Origin: Clostridiales bacterium
GTDB taxonomy: Bacteria > Bacillota > Clostridia > Lachnospirales > Lachnospiraceae
Assembly: GCA_019416265.1 (NCBI GenBank)
Contig: DXXQ01000010.1
Location: 1-15,914, forward strand
Direction: 5' to 3'
DNA length: 15,914 bases
Part shown: one piece after another, positions 1-7,067 of the stretch
How positions within the stretch are numbered: the stretch's first letter is position 1
Layout: each line of letters begins with the position of its first letter
The notes under the pieces: generated by a model
Told to the model about the DNA's origin: nothing
Seen by the model: the letters and a program-made list of their open reading frames with translations, nothing else
Database searches by the model: none
Program-made: the position numbers and the translations under genes

Positions 1-6
1 GTATAA

Positions 7-36
7 AAAATCCCCTGTCCGATGACAGAGGATTTT
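7..36 (-). terminator. Intrinsic terminator after the MATE gene
   Basis: Arms 7-19 and 24-36 form a 13-bp stem around a 4-nt loop (20-23). One pair (14/29) is a G-U wobble when read as minus-strand RNA but a C-A mismatch on the plus strand, so the hairpin is best formed by minus-strand transcripts. A run of six U follows on the minus strand. It begins only 8 nt past the MATE stop codon and closes the mscS-MATE unit. Confidence 0.92.
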
Positions 37-43
37 GTTATAT

Positions 44-1402
44 TCAGTTTCGGTTTTTTCCGCGGATGTATGGATTTGTCCAGAAGGCAAAGACCAGCTC
101 CACAGCCATGAAGCACCATATGATCGGTTCGCACCAGATAACCGCCTGGTAATGGAAAATAGGAATGAAGATCATGGCGAAAATAATCTTTCCCACCAGT
201 TCGATCACACTGGAAAGGATCGGAAGAATTTTGCGCCCGATTGCCTGGAGTGCGGAACGCGTCTGGTTAATCACCCCCAGAACAAAATAGAACGGCGCTA
301 CCACGCGAAGATACATGGAGCCGTTTCCAAGGACTACCGCTTCTTCCGAACCGGAGATGAAGCTCACCATCTGCGGTGCAAAGCTGTAGATCACCACCAT
401 AAGAATTCCCGTTACCAGAGCATTATAGCAATACGCATATTTCATTGCTCTGCGGATCCTGTCCGGTTTCCCCGCACCGTAATTCTGAGAAACAAAGGTG
501 TTGATAGAGCCGTTCATCGCCGAAAACGGCATCAGGCAGAACATACAGAGCTTTCTTGCTGCAGTATGTCCGGCAATCACAAGATATCCAAGCCCATTAA
601 TTCCAGACTGGAGAACAGCGGTTCCCGCTGAGACGAAACAGCTCATAAAGCTCATGGAAAGCCCCTGAGCGATCATCTCTTTATAGAGAGGTTTGTCCGT
701 CTTAAAGTGCTTTTTCTCCGGAACAAGAAGAGGCGTTTTTCTCACAATATAAACCAGACAGAGCACTACAGAAACACCCTGGGCAATCACAGTCGCAGCA
801 GCAGCTCCCCTGATCCCCATCTGAAACTGTGTGATAAAAAGAATATCCAGCACAATATTGATCAGAGACGAAATAATCAGAAATACCAGCGGCATTACAC
901 TGTTTCCAATGGCGCGCAGGGCGCCGGAACACAGATTATACGCCAGTGTGACGGCGCTGAACTGTGTGATAAAAGATACATAGCTATATGCCTCGTGAAT
1001 AATTTCTCCGGGCGTGTGCATAAGCTCCAGAAACGGAAACAGAACAAACCTGGTAACCACCGTTATAACTACTGCAATGGCAATTCCAATTTTAATAGTT
1101 GCCGCTACTGATTTTTTTAATAAGGTCTCATTTCCTGATCCGAAGCTCCTCGCCGTCACAATGGACAGACCGTGCCCCATTCCCATGGCAAACCCCATAA
1201 GAAGATCATACACCGGCATGGCAGCTCCCACTGCTGCCAGCGAAGTTTCTCCCAAAATATTTCCTACGATAACCGTATCCATGGTATTATAAAGCTGCTG
1301 AAAAATACTGGATAAAAGAACCGGTATGGCAAACCGGACCATAGACATAAATATCGGGCCGTTCAGCAGATCGACCCGAGTTTTTTTCGTAATAGAATTC
1401 AT
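44..1402 (-). CDS. MATE family multidrug/metabolite efflux transporter
   Basis: A 452-residue polytopic inner-membrane protein, the usual length for the MATE (MOP superfamily, NorM/DinF-like) exporters, which expel cationic drugs or metabolites in exchange for Na+ or H+. The N-terminus (about residues 14-60) has the family pattern of a Gly-Pro, then a hydrophobic helix with Pro and a QQLYN-type segment followed by D and VGN. About twelve hydrophobic segments are visible, with the expected pseudo-repeat (a second QxxxNGLG-like region near the middle, then NQxRSALQAIG near residue 390). The ATG start is preceded by AGGGGA at about 9 nt. It lies 18 nt after the mscS-like gene and probably shares its transcript. 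Family assignment is firm; the substrate cannot be read from the sequence. Confidence 0.93.
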   Translation of the reverse strand: MNSITKKTRVDLLNGPIFMSMVRFAIPVLLSSIFQQLYNTMDTVIVGNILGETSLAAVGAAMPVYDLLMGFAMGMGHGLSIVTARSFGSGNETLLKKSVAATIKIGIAIAVVITVVTRFVLFPFLELMHTPGEIIHEAYSYVSFITQFSAVTLAYNLCSGALRAIGNSVMPLVFLIISSLINIVLDILFITQFQMGIRGAAAATVIAQGVSVVLCLVYIVRKTPLLVPEKKHFKTDKPLYKEMIAQGLSMSFMSCFVSAGTAVLQSGINGLGYLVIAGHTAARKLCMFCLMPFSAMNGSINTFVSQNYGAGKPDRIRRAMKYAYCYNALVTGILMVVIYSFAPQMVSFISGSEEAVVLGNGSMYLRVVAPFYFVLGVINQTRSALQAIGRKILPILSSVIELVGKIIFAMIFIPIFHYQAVIWCEPIIWCFMAVELVFAFWTNPYIRGKNRN

Positions 1403-1420
1403 TAATAAAAATCCCCTATA

Positions 1421-2311
1421 TCATTCTTTCATGTGAACCTGAAGCTGATTATACGGAATCTCAATTCCCTGGGCATCAAATTCTTCTTTAATTCTTTGAT
1501 TCAATCTCCATTTCGCAGGCCAGTAAGCGTCTGTGGCTACCCACACACGAAATCCCATAATTACTGCGCTGGCTCCCAGCTCATCCACAAAAACAACCAT
1601 GTCCTTGTCATCTCTGGTATCCTCATCCTCCCGAAGGAGCTTCTCCAGAATTCCCTTGGCTTTTCCTATATCTGAATTGTAGGAAATTCCCACCTTAACC
1701 TCCAGCTTGCGAAGATCTCTGGCAGTTACGTTGGTTATAATGCTGTTGGAAAGAGTTCCGTTTGGAATCACCACATGCTTGTTATCTATAGAAAGAAGGG
1801 TTGTATAACACATCTCCACCTTATAGACCGTTCCCTCACAGCCAGCCTGTCCCTGGACAATAATGTAATCTCCCACCTGAAACGGCTTAAAGACCAGAAG
1901 GATCACACCGCCTGCGATATTGGCAAGACCGCCCTGAAGAGCAAGACCGATGGTAACACCGGCAGTACCAAGAAGGGCTGCCACAGATGTTTCTGTTACG
2001 CCAAAGCTTGTGGCAATATTAAAAATAAGCAAAATATATAGAATTGATTTTATAAGGGATCCCACAAACTGTGTCACACCCTTATCCACAGAGGCTTTTT
2101 CCATGGAGGTCTTCACAAATTTAACCAGCCATTTGATCAGCTTTCTTCCCACAAAGAAGGCAAGAATGGCGATTATAACCTTAAATCCAAAGCGGGTAAA
2201 TTCCGGAATATTGTCATAAAGATACTGCTGAAGCCGGTTTACCCCTTCTGTTACTTCCTGCACACTCTGCTTTACTCCCTGTTCCACCTGTTCCTGAACC
2301 TGTTGTTCCAT
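1421..2311 (-). CDS. Small-conductance mechanosensitive channel, MscS family
   Basis: A 296-residue MscS-type channel that opens under membrane tension to release solutes during hypo-osmotic shock. After a Gln/Glu-rich amphipathic N-terminus (1-35) come TM1 (about 41-64), TM2 (about 82-104) and the Gly/Ala-rich pore helix TM3 (about 108-141), with the LQGGLANIAGG segment typical of MscS. Next are the PFQVGDYI beta-domain entry (143-150) and the VVIPNGTLSNS motif (180-190). The C-terminus is the alpha/beta vestibule. Length matches E. coli MscS (about 286 aa). I chose ATG at 2311 because AGAGGTGA sits 5 nt upstream; an in-frame GTG at 2320 overlaps that site. It is followed at 18 nt by the MATE gene. 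A perfect inverted repeat lies just upstream of the ribosome binding site. Confidence 0.92.
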   Translation of the reverse strand: MEQQVQEQVEQGVKQSVQEVTEGVNRLQQYLYDNIPEFTRFGFKVIIAILAFFVGRKLIKWLVKFVKTSMEKASVDKGVTQFVGSLIKSILYILLIFNIATSFGVTETSVAALLGTAGVTIGLALQGGLANIAGGVILLVFKPFQVGDYIIVQGQAGCEGTVYKVEMCYTTLLSIDNKHVVIPNGTLSNSIITNVTARDLRKLEVKVGISYNSDIGKAKGILEKLLREDEDTRDDKDMVVFVDELGASAVIMGFRVWVATDAYWPAKWRLNQRIKEEFDAQGIEIPYNQLQVHMKE

Positions 2312-2327
2312 ACGTATCACCTCTGTC

Positions 2328-2344
2328 AGTAATCTTCCATTACT
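2328..2344. repeat. Perfect 6-5-6 inverted repeat in the mscS leader
   Basis: AGTAAT (2328-2333) and ATTACT (2339-2344) are exact complements separated by 5 nt. The repeat lies about 5 nt before the AGAGGTGA ribosome binding site of the mscS-like gene. It could be an operator or a small leader hairpin. No regulator is identified, and the AT-rich arms may be chance. Confidence 0.35.
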
Positions 2345-2356
2345 TTTTATGGTAAC

Positions 2357-2386
2357 AATACAGGGTCGCCCATGCGGCCCTGTATT
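2357..2386 (-). terminator. Hairpin between DUF1294 gene and mscS-like gene
   Basis: Perfect 9-bp arms (2357-2365 and 2378-2386) enclose 12 nt, which can add three more inner pairs (CGC/GCG) beyond a mismatch. It is 39 nt past the DUF1294 stop codon and is the only strong hairpin in the gap. On the plus strand it is followed by four T; on the minus strand the tail (TTGTTA) is only partly U-rich. It may therefore be a leaky terminator for the long threonine-to-tex transcript. Confidence 0.6.
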
Positions 2387-2424
2387 TTAAACTTTCCGAT
2401 ACACCTTATTGTGCCATCAGATTT

Positions 2425-2697
2425 TCAGTGGTTATATTTTTGAAAAAAGGCGATCAGCGCCGTAACCTGCAACATAAAAATCACAGGCACCCCGATATAA
2501 AATTTCCCTTTTCTCGTTTTATGGTGAAAGAATTTCATTGCTATGTAAGCCCCCACAGAGCCTCCTAAAGCTGCTGCAAGGAGCAGCGCCTTCTCCGGAA
2601 TTCTCCAGAGTCCGCGCCGGGCTTTAAATTTGTCTATACCATATATGGAAAAAGCAAATACATTAATCCCCACCAGATAATAATAGAAATAATTCAT
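2425..2697 (-). CDS. DUF1294 small membrane protein
   Basis: A 90-residue protein of the DUF1294 family, whose function is unknown. It shows the family pattern: an N-terminal hydrophobic helix (about 3-20) leading into the YGIDKFKARRGLWRIPE segment (19-35), a Gly/Ala-rich second helix (about 37-54, with LGGSVGAY), a basic loop containing MKFFHHKTRK (54-63), and a third helix (about 68-85). The ATG is preceded by GGGAG at 7 nt, and the gene starts 17 nt after tex, so the two are probably translated from one transcript. A hairpin downstream at 2357-2386 may end the operon. Family membership is clear; the role is not. Confidence 0.85.
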   Translation of the reverse strand: MNYFYYYLVGINVFAFSIYGIDKFKARRGLWRIPEKALLLAAALGGSVGAYIAMKFFHHKTRKGKFYIGVPVIFMLQVTALIAFFQKYNH

Positions 2698-2714
2698 TAC
2701 CGGTCTCCCGCTGT

Positions 2715-4874
2715 TCAGTGAATTCCTTTCATGGAAAGGCTGATTCGCTTTTTCTTCATATCCACACCGATAACCTTTACATCTACCACATCTCCTACGC
2801 TTACTGCTTCCAGAGGATGTTTGATGAACTTCTCGCTCATCTCGGAAATATGAACAAGACCGTCCTGATGTACACCGATATCTACGAAAGCTCCGAAGTC
2901 GATAACGTTTCTTACGGTTCCCTTGAGAATCATTCCTTCTTTCAGGTCTTTCATATCCAGGACATCGGTTCGAAGAATCGGTTTCGGCATCTCGTCACGA
3001 GGGTCACGGGCAGGTTTTTCCAGCTCTTTCACAATATCCTGAAGGGTAATCTCACCGATTCCCAGTTCCTGCGCCATTTTTTCATATTTTCCTTTCATCT
3101 GAAGGGAAATTCCAAGGAGCTTGCCGCCGCTGATGTCGGAGGTTTTATAGCCGAGTTTTTCCAGAAGCTTAGAGGCCGCCTCATAGCTTTCCGGATGTAC
3201 GCTTGTTGCGTCCAGAGGATTTTTACCACCGGAAATACGCATGAAACCTGCACACTGCTCAAAAGCCTTCGGTCCTAATTTGGCAACCTTGAGAAGTTCT
3301 TTTCTGCTCTCGAAGCGTCCGTTTTCTTCACGGTAGGCTACGATATTTTTCGCGATCGCTTTGCTGATACCGGAAATATACTCCAAAAGAGAAGCAGATG
3401 CTGTATTTAAGTCAACGCCGACCTTATTTACACAATCCTCGACAACACCGCTTAAGGCTTCGCCCAGTTTTTTCTGATTCATGTCGTGCTGGTACTGACC
3501 AACACCGATAGATTTCGGATCGATTTTTACAAGCTCCGCAAGAGGGTCCTGTACGCGTCTTGCAATGGATGCCGCGCTTCTCTGTCCTACGTCAAAGTTT
3601 GGAAATTCCTCTGTCGCAAGCTTACTTGCAGAATACACGGAGGCTCCGGCCTCGTTGGTGATTACATACTGTACTTTTTTCTGCGGAATCTCTTTGAGCA
3701 TATCTACGATTACCTGCTCAGATTCACGGCATGCCGTACCGTTTCCTACAGAGATCAGGGAGATTCCGTATTTATCGATCATTTTCTCCACTGTATCTTT
3801 GGCCGCTCTGATTTTTGCCTCTGTTGTCGGAGCAGTGGGATAAACAACCGTTGTGTCAAGCACCTTGCCTGTACCGTCTACAACTGCAAGCTTACATCCT
3901 GTACGGAACGCCGGGTCCCAGCCCAGCACAACCTTCCCTGCGATCGGAGGCTGCATCAGAAGCTGTTCCAGATTCTTGCCGAATACGTGAATCGCGCCGT
4001 CCTCTGCCATTTCTGTAAGACTGCTGCGGATCTCACGCTCAATAGCAGGGCCGATAAGACGTTTATAGCTGTCTTCCACCACTTCTTTCAGAATCTCTGT
4101 TGTATTTGGATTCTCTTTTACAATTATTTTTTTGTTTAAATAACGAAGAATATCTTCTTCCGGCGCATTGATCTTAACTGTAAGGATTTTTTCTTTTTCC
4201 CCGCGGTTTAAAGCGAGAATCTTATGCCCCGGTAATTTATCCAAAGCTCCCTCGAAATCGTAATACATCTCGTAAACCGACTGCTCTTCCGGCTTCTTTG
4301 CCACAGAGACAACAGTTCCCTTCTTTGCGGTAAGATTACGGATGTAGATACGATAATCCGCCTCATCGGAAATACGCTCTGCAAGAATATCCTTTGCTCC
4401 GCTGATGGCTGCGCTTACAGACGGCACTTCTTTTTCTTCGGAAACAAAAGCCTTCGCCTCTTCCTCGATAGATTTCTCTGTCATCTGGAGCATAATGATA
4501 TTTGCCAGAGGCTCCAGTCCCCTTTCTTTGGCAATAGTAGCTCTGGTACGGCGTTTCGGGCGGTAAGGACGATATAAATCCTCCACCACAACAAGAGTCT
4601 GTGCTTCCAGAATCTGTTTTTTCAGTTCTTCCGTAAGCTTGCCCTGTTCCTCGATGCTGCCGAGAACCTGATTTTTTTTGTCTTCCAAATTCCTTAAATA
4701 AGTCAGTCTGTCAAAAAGGTTACGGAGCTGTTCGTCATTCAAGGCTCCTGTCGCCTCTTTTCTGTATCGTGAAATAAACGGAATGGTATTGCCTTCGTCA
4801 ATTAATTTAACTGCGGCTTCCACCTGCCATTTTTCCACTTTTAATTCCTGTGTGATTACCTGAATAATGTCCAT
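2715..4874 (-). CDS. tex: Tex-family RNA-binding transcriptional accessory protein
   Basis: A 719-residue cytoplasmic nucleic-acid-binding protein of the Tex (YhgF/Spt6-like) family, which associates with transcription. Domains in order: helical Tex N-terminus (1-190, with the IPFISRYRKEATG motif at 31-43), a YqgF/RNase H-like domain (about 314-440, starting at VLGWDPAFRTG), a helix-hairpin-helix region (about 485-548, with LNTAS...LEYISGIS), and a C-terminal S1 RNA-binding domain (about 647-716, GTVRNVIDFGAFVDIG then DGLVHISEMS). Length and order match the family. The start codon is 12 nt from an AGGAG, longer than usual, but the N-terminus aligns with known Tex proteins. It lies 23 nt after the DUF975 gene and 17 nt before the DUF1294 gene. 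Confidence 0.96.
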   Translation of the reverse strand: MDIIQVITQELKVEKWQVEAAVKLIDEGNTIPFISRYRKEATGALNDEQLRNLFDRLTYLRNLEDKKNQVLGSIEEQGKLTEELKKQILEAQTLVVVEDLYRPYRPKRRTRATIAKERGLEPLANIIMLQMTEKSIEEEAKAFVSEEKEVPSVSAAISGAKDILAERISDEADYRIYIRNLTAKKGTVVSVAKKPEEQSVYEMYYDFEGALDKLPGHKILALNRGEKEKILTVKINAPEEDILRYLNKKIIVKENPNTTEILKEVVEDSYKRLIGPAIEREIRSSLTEMAEDGAIHVFGKNLEQLLMQPPIAGKVVLGWDPAFRTGCKLAVVDGTGKVLDTTVVYPTAPTTEAKIRAAKDTVEKMIDKYGISLISVGNGTACRESEQVIVDMLKEIPQKKVQYVITNEAGASVYSASKLATEEFPNFDVGQRSAASIARRVQDPLAELVKIDPKSIGVGQYQHDMNQKKLGEALSGVVEDCVNKVGVDLNTASASLLEYISGISKAIAKNIVAYREENGRFESRKELLKVAKLGPKAFEQCAGFMRISGGKNPLDATSVHPESYEAASKLLEKLGYKTSDISGGKLLGISLQMKGKYEKMAQELGIGEITLQDIVKELEKPARDPRDEMPKPILRTDVLDMKDLKEGMILKGTVRNVIDFGAFVDIGVHQDGLVHISEMSEKFIKHPLEAVSVGDVVDVKVIGVDMKKKRISLSMKGIH

Positions 4875-4897
4875 AAATTCATCTGTCTCCTATAAGT

Positions 4898-5776
4898 TTA
4901 CGCTTCAGAATTGTAATCATCCCTCTGCTCTTTTTGCTGCTCTGATGCTTCCGGCAGCTCCAGGGGCTCTGGAAGCTCCTGTGTTTCTGATAATTCCGGA
5001 GTCTCTGCCGGGCCGCCCATGGTATAAGCAGAATAGAACCCTGCTCCCTGTATCGGCCTGTCCAGTTCACCGAGCATATCCCTGTAAAACATTGCCGCGC
5101 TCATCTGCATATAGGGCATAACCCAGAGAAGGGCAATGTAAAAAGTAAAGACGGAAAGCAGCATAAGGGGGAAGAAGCTGATCTGCAGAAGCAAATATTT
5201 CCCGATTCTCCCTTTCATCATACGCGCGCTTTCCTTTACTGCCTGGATTCCTCCCATTTCCTCATTGTCAGAAAGAAGGAAATAAATCATTGCAAACGGG
5301 ATTCCCAGCAACATACTGAGAATACTTGTCACCAGAAAAATCACGGAATACGTTGTCAGCCATTCCATCTGCGCTTCCATGGAAGTTCCCGGCTCCACTG
5401 CCAGGTTGTAGTAGGTTGCCGGAAATGTTGCCACCACATCAATTACGGCAAGAACGGTTGACGCTACAATAACTCTGTCCGGATGACTGCGGAAAAAATA
5501 AAGCAGATCTCCCAGAACACAGGAGCCCTCTCTTGCCACCTTCAGCAGCATATAGGAATATCCTGCTGTCACAATGCTGAATACCAGCGAAAGAATAATC
5601 GCAAAAATCTGACTCAGGACGATCGACAGCACCGAGTCTCCCGGAAAAAGCGCTGTGGTAAGCGTCGTTCCGAGAAAGCTTAAAACGGAGCCGATCATAG
5701 ATGCCATGATCAGAATTCCATAGTTTCCTTTCAGAGCAGTCTTTGCCGCTCTTTTTAAGTCACCTATCCTTCTCAT
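4898..5776 (-). CDS. DUF975 family integral membrane protein
   Basis: A 292-residue protein of the DUF975 family of Firmicutes membrane proteins, function unknown. The N-terminal MRRIGDLKRAAKTALKGNYG segment is the family signature. About five or six hydrophobic segments follow (near 21-44, 49-80, 102-120, 143-168, 193-222). The family's conserved R-x-M-KGR/K motif appears at 185-190. The C-terminal tail (about 257-292) is different: hydrophilic, acidic and proline-rich, with repeated ELPE/ELSE-like units, and probably disordered. The start is well supported by AAGGAG 5 nt upstream. The gene begins 12 nt after lysC stops, so the two are co-transcribed, and tex follows at 23 nt. Linkage to lysC may be incidental. 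Confidence 0.85.
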   Translation of the reverse strand: MRRIGDLKRAAKTALKGNYGILIMASMIGSVLSFLGTTLTTALFPGDSVLSIVLSQIFAIILSLVFSIVTAGYSYMLLKVAREGSCVLGDLLYFFRSHPDRVIVASTVLAVIDVVATFPATYYNLAVEPGTSMEAQMEWLTTYSVIFLVTSILSMLLGIPFAMIYFLLSDNEEMGGIQAVKESARMMKGRIGKYLLLQISFFPLMLLSVFTFYIALLWVMPYMQMSAAMFYRDMLGELDRPIQGAGFYSAYTMGGPAETPELSETQELPEPLELPEASEQQKEQRDDYNSEA

Positions 5777-5788
5777 TATTTCTCCTTT

Positions 5789-6265
5789 TTAATCTGCCAG
5801 GTTAAACGCATCATGCACCGCATTCATCGCACGGATACCGTCCTTCTCACTGATCAGAACCGTGACGCGGATTTCGGATGTTGAAATCATATTAATGTTT
5901 ACGCCTTCGTTATAAAGGCTCTCGAACATTTTTGCGGCAACACCCGGATTGCTCATCATACCTGCGCCTACAATAGAAAGCTTGGCAATATTTCTTTCGG
6001 AATGAAGCTCCTTGTAGCCAAGACGCGCCTGGTTGGCCTCCAGAACAGCAACCGCCTCATCCAGATCGTTCTTATCTACAGTAAAGGAAATATCCTTTGT
6101 GCCTGCACGGCCGATAGACTGCAGGATTACGTCTACATTGATATTTTTCTTTGCAAGGGTGTCAAATAGCTTAAAGGCCACACCCGGAATATCCTTTAAT
6201 CCGATCACCGCAATTCTCACGGCGTCTGTGTCAAGGGCAACACCGCTGATCAACATTCTTTCCAC
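5789..6265 (-). CDS. lysC: Probable internal in-frame start: aspartokinase beta subunit
   Basis: Inside lysC an AAAGGAGG sequence (6281-6274) stands 8 nt before an in-frame GTG (codon 245, 6265-6263). An in-frame ATG follows three codons later. Translation from the GTG would give 158 residues containing both ACT domains and no kinase domain. Bacillus subtilis aspartokinase II and Corynebacterium LysC are known to make such a beta subunit from an internal start at nearly the same codon, forming alpha2beta2 enzymes. The Shine-Dalgarno codes for ordinary residues (V-K-E-E), so chance is possible. This is inferred by analogy. Confidence 0.5.
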   Translation of the reverse strand: MERMLISGVALDTDAVRIAVIGLKDIPGVAFKLFDTLAKKNINVDVILQSIGRAGTKDISFTVDKNDLDEAVAVLEANQARLGYKELHSERNIAKLSIVGAGMMSNPGVAAKMFESLYNEGVNINMISTSEIRVTVLISEKDGIRAMNAVHDAFNLAD

Positions 6266-6997
6266 TGTAACTTCCTCCTTTACGACAGTTCCTTCGCTGT
6301 CATTTAAACTGGAACGCACAACAAGGGGCACTCCGTATTTTTTCGCCATTTCCACAGAACGGTTATGAAGAACACCTGCACCCAGAGTTGCCAGATCCAG
6401 CATCTCATCGTAAGTAATTTCCTTTAATTTCCTTGCTTTCGGAACCTTACGGGGATCTGCGGTATATACGCCGTCCACATCTGTATAGATTTCACATGCG
6501 TCTGCGTGAAGAGCCGCTGCAAGGGCAACCGCCGTAGTGTCAGAACCGCCTCTTCCCAGAGTTGTATAATCATCGTATTTATTAATTCCCTGGAACCCTG
6601 TGACGATTACAATTTTTCCGCATTCCAGTTCCCGTTTGATACGCTCTGTATCAATCCGTTTCAGACGCGCATTTCCATGGGCGCTTGTGGTGTGCATGGA
6701 TACCTGAAAAGCATTCAGCGACACTGCGGGAACCCCCAGCTTGTTCATCGCCATCGCCATAAGAGAAACTGACATCTGCTCACCGATGGTAAACAGCATA
6801 TCCATCTCCCTCTTGGGCGGCTTTTCGTTGATGTCCTGTGCCTTGGCGATCAGCTCATCCGTGTATTTGCCCATTGCGGACAAAACAACCACCACTTCAT
6901 TTCCTTTTTTATATTCCTCGATGCACCGGTTCGCCACATGAAAGATACGCTCTTTATCTGCTACTGAGGTGCCTCCAAATTTTTTGACAATTAACAT
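5789..6997 (-). CDS. lysC: Aspartate kinase with two ACT domains
   Basis: Phosphorylates L-aspartate with ATP, the first step towards lysine, threonine and methionine. The 402-residue protein starts with the kinase motif KKFGGTSVAD (5-14). GRGGSDTTAVALA (148-160) and TDVDGVYTADPRKV (172-185) form the substrate and nucleotide region. Two ACT regulatory domains follow: about 261-325 (GLKDIPGVAFKLFDTLA) and about 338-400 (VGAGMMSNPGVAAKMF, then STSEIRVTVLI). This is the standard length for Bacillus-type aspartokinase II or actinobacterial LysC. The start has AAGGAGG 6 nt upstream. It follows the homoserine kinase-like gene by 70 nt and precedes the DUF975 gene by 12 nt. Feedback control by lysine and/or threonine is expected from the ACT domains; which effector applies is not visible. 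An internal start is listed separately. Confidence 0.97.
   Translation of the reverse strand: MLIVKKFGGTSVADKERIFHVANRCIEEYKKGNEVVVVLSAMGKYTDELIAKAQDINEKPPKREMDMLFTIGEQMSVSLMAMAMNKLGVPAVSLNAFQVSMHTTSAHGNARLKRIDTERIKRELECGKIVIVTGFQGINKYDDYTTLGRGGSDTTAVALAAALHADACEIYTDVDGVYTADPRKVPKARKLKEITYDEMLDLATLGAGVLHNRSVEMAKKYGVPLVVRSSLNDSEGTVVKEEVTVERMLISGVALDTDAVRIAVIGLKDIPGVAFKLFDTLAKKNINVDVILQSIGRAGTKDISFTVDKNDLDEAVAVLEANQARLGYKELHSERNIAKLSIVGAGMMSNPGVAAKMFESLYNEGVNINMISTSEIRVTVLISEKDGIRAMNAVHDAFNLAD
6274..6281 (-). promoter_or_regulatory. Internal Shine-Dalgarno within lysC
   Basis: An eight-base AAAGGAGG, as strong as the best ribosome binding sites in the window, lies in the middle of lysC. It is 8 nt from an in-frame GTG and 17 nt from an in-frame ATG, exactly at the boundary between the kinase and ACT parts. 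Confidence 0.55.
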
Positions 6998-7067
6998 GAT
7001 CTGCCTCCTTCGATCAATTCCGGCATTTTTCGTCTTTTACGCGACGGACTGAACTTCCGTCCCTTCC

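Noticed and set aside
35..631. Plus-strand open frame of 198 codons
   Set aside because: Antisense to the MATE transporter gene and shaped by its codon use; no protein-like features.
3486..4139. Plus-strand open frame of 217 codons
   Set aside because: It lies wholly antisense to tex, whose domains are unmistakable; its translation is cysteine-rich and like no family I know, and it lacks a ribosome binding site.
7043..7061. 6-bp hairpin between the homoserine kinase-like gene and lysC
   Set aside because: Short stem (GACGGA/TCCGTC) with a 7-nt loop and no U-tract; lysC is better read as part of the same operon.
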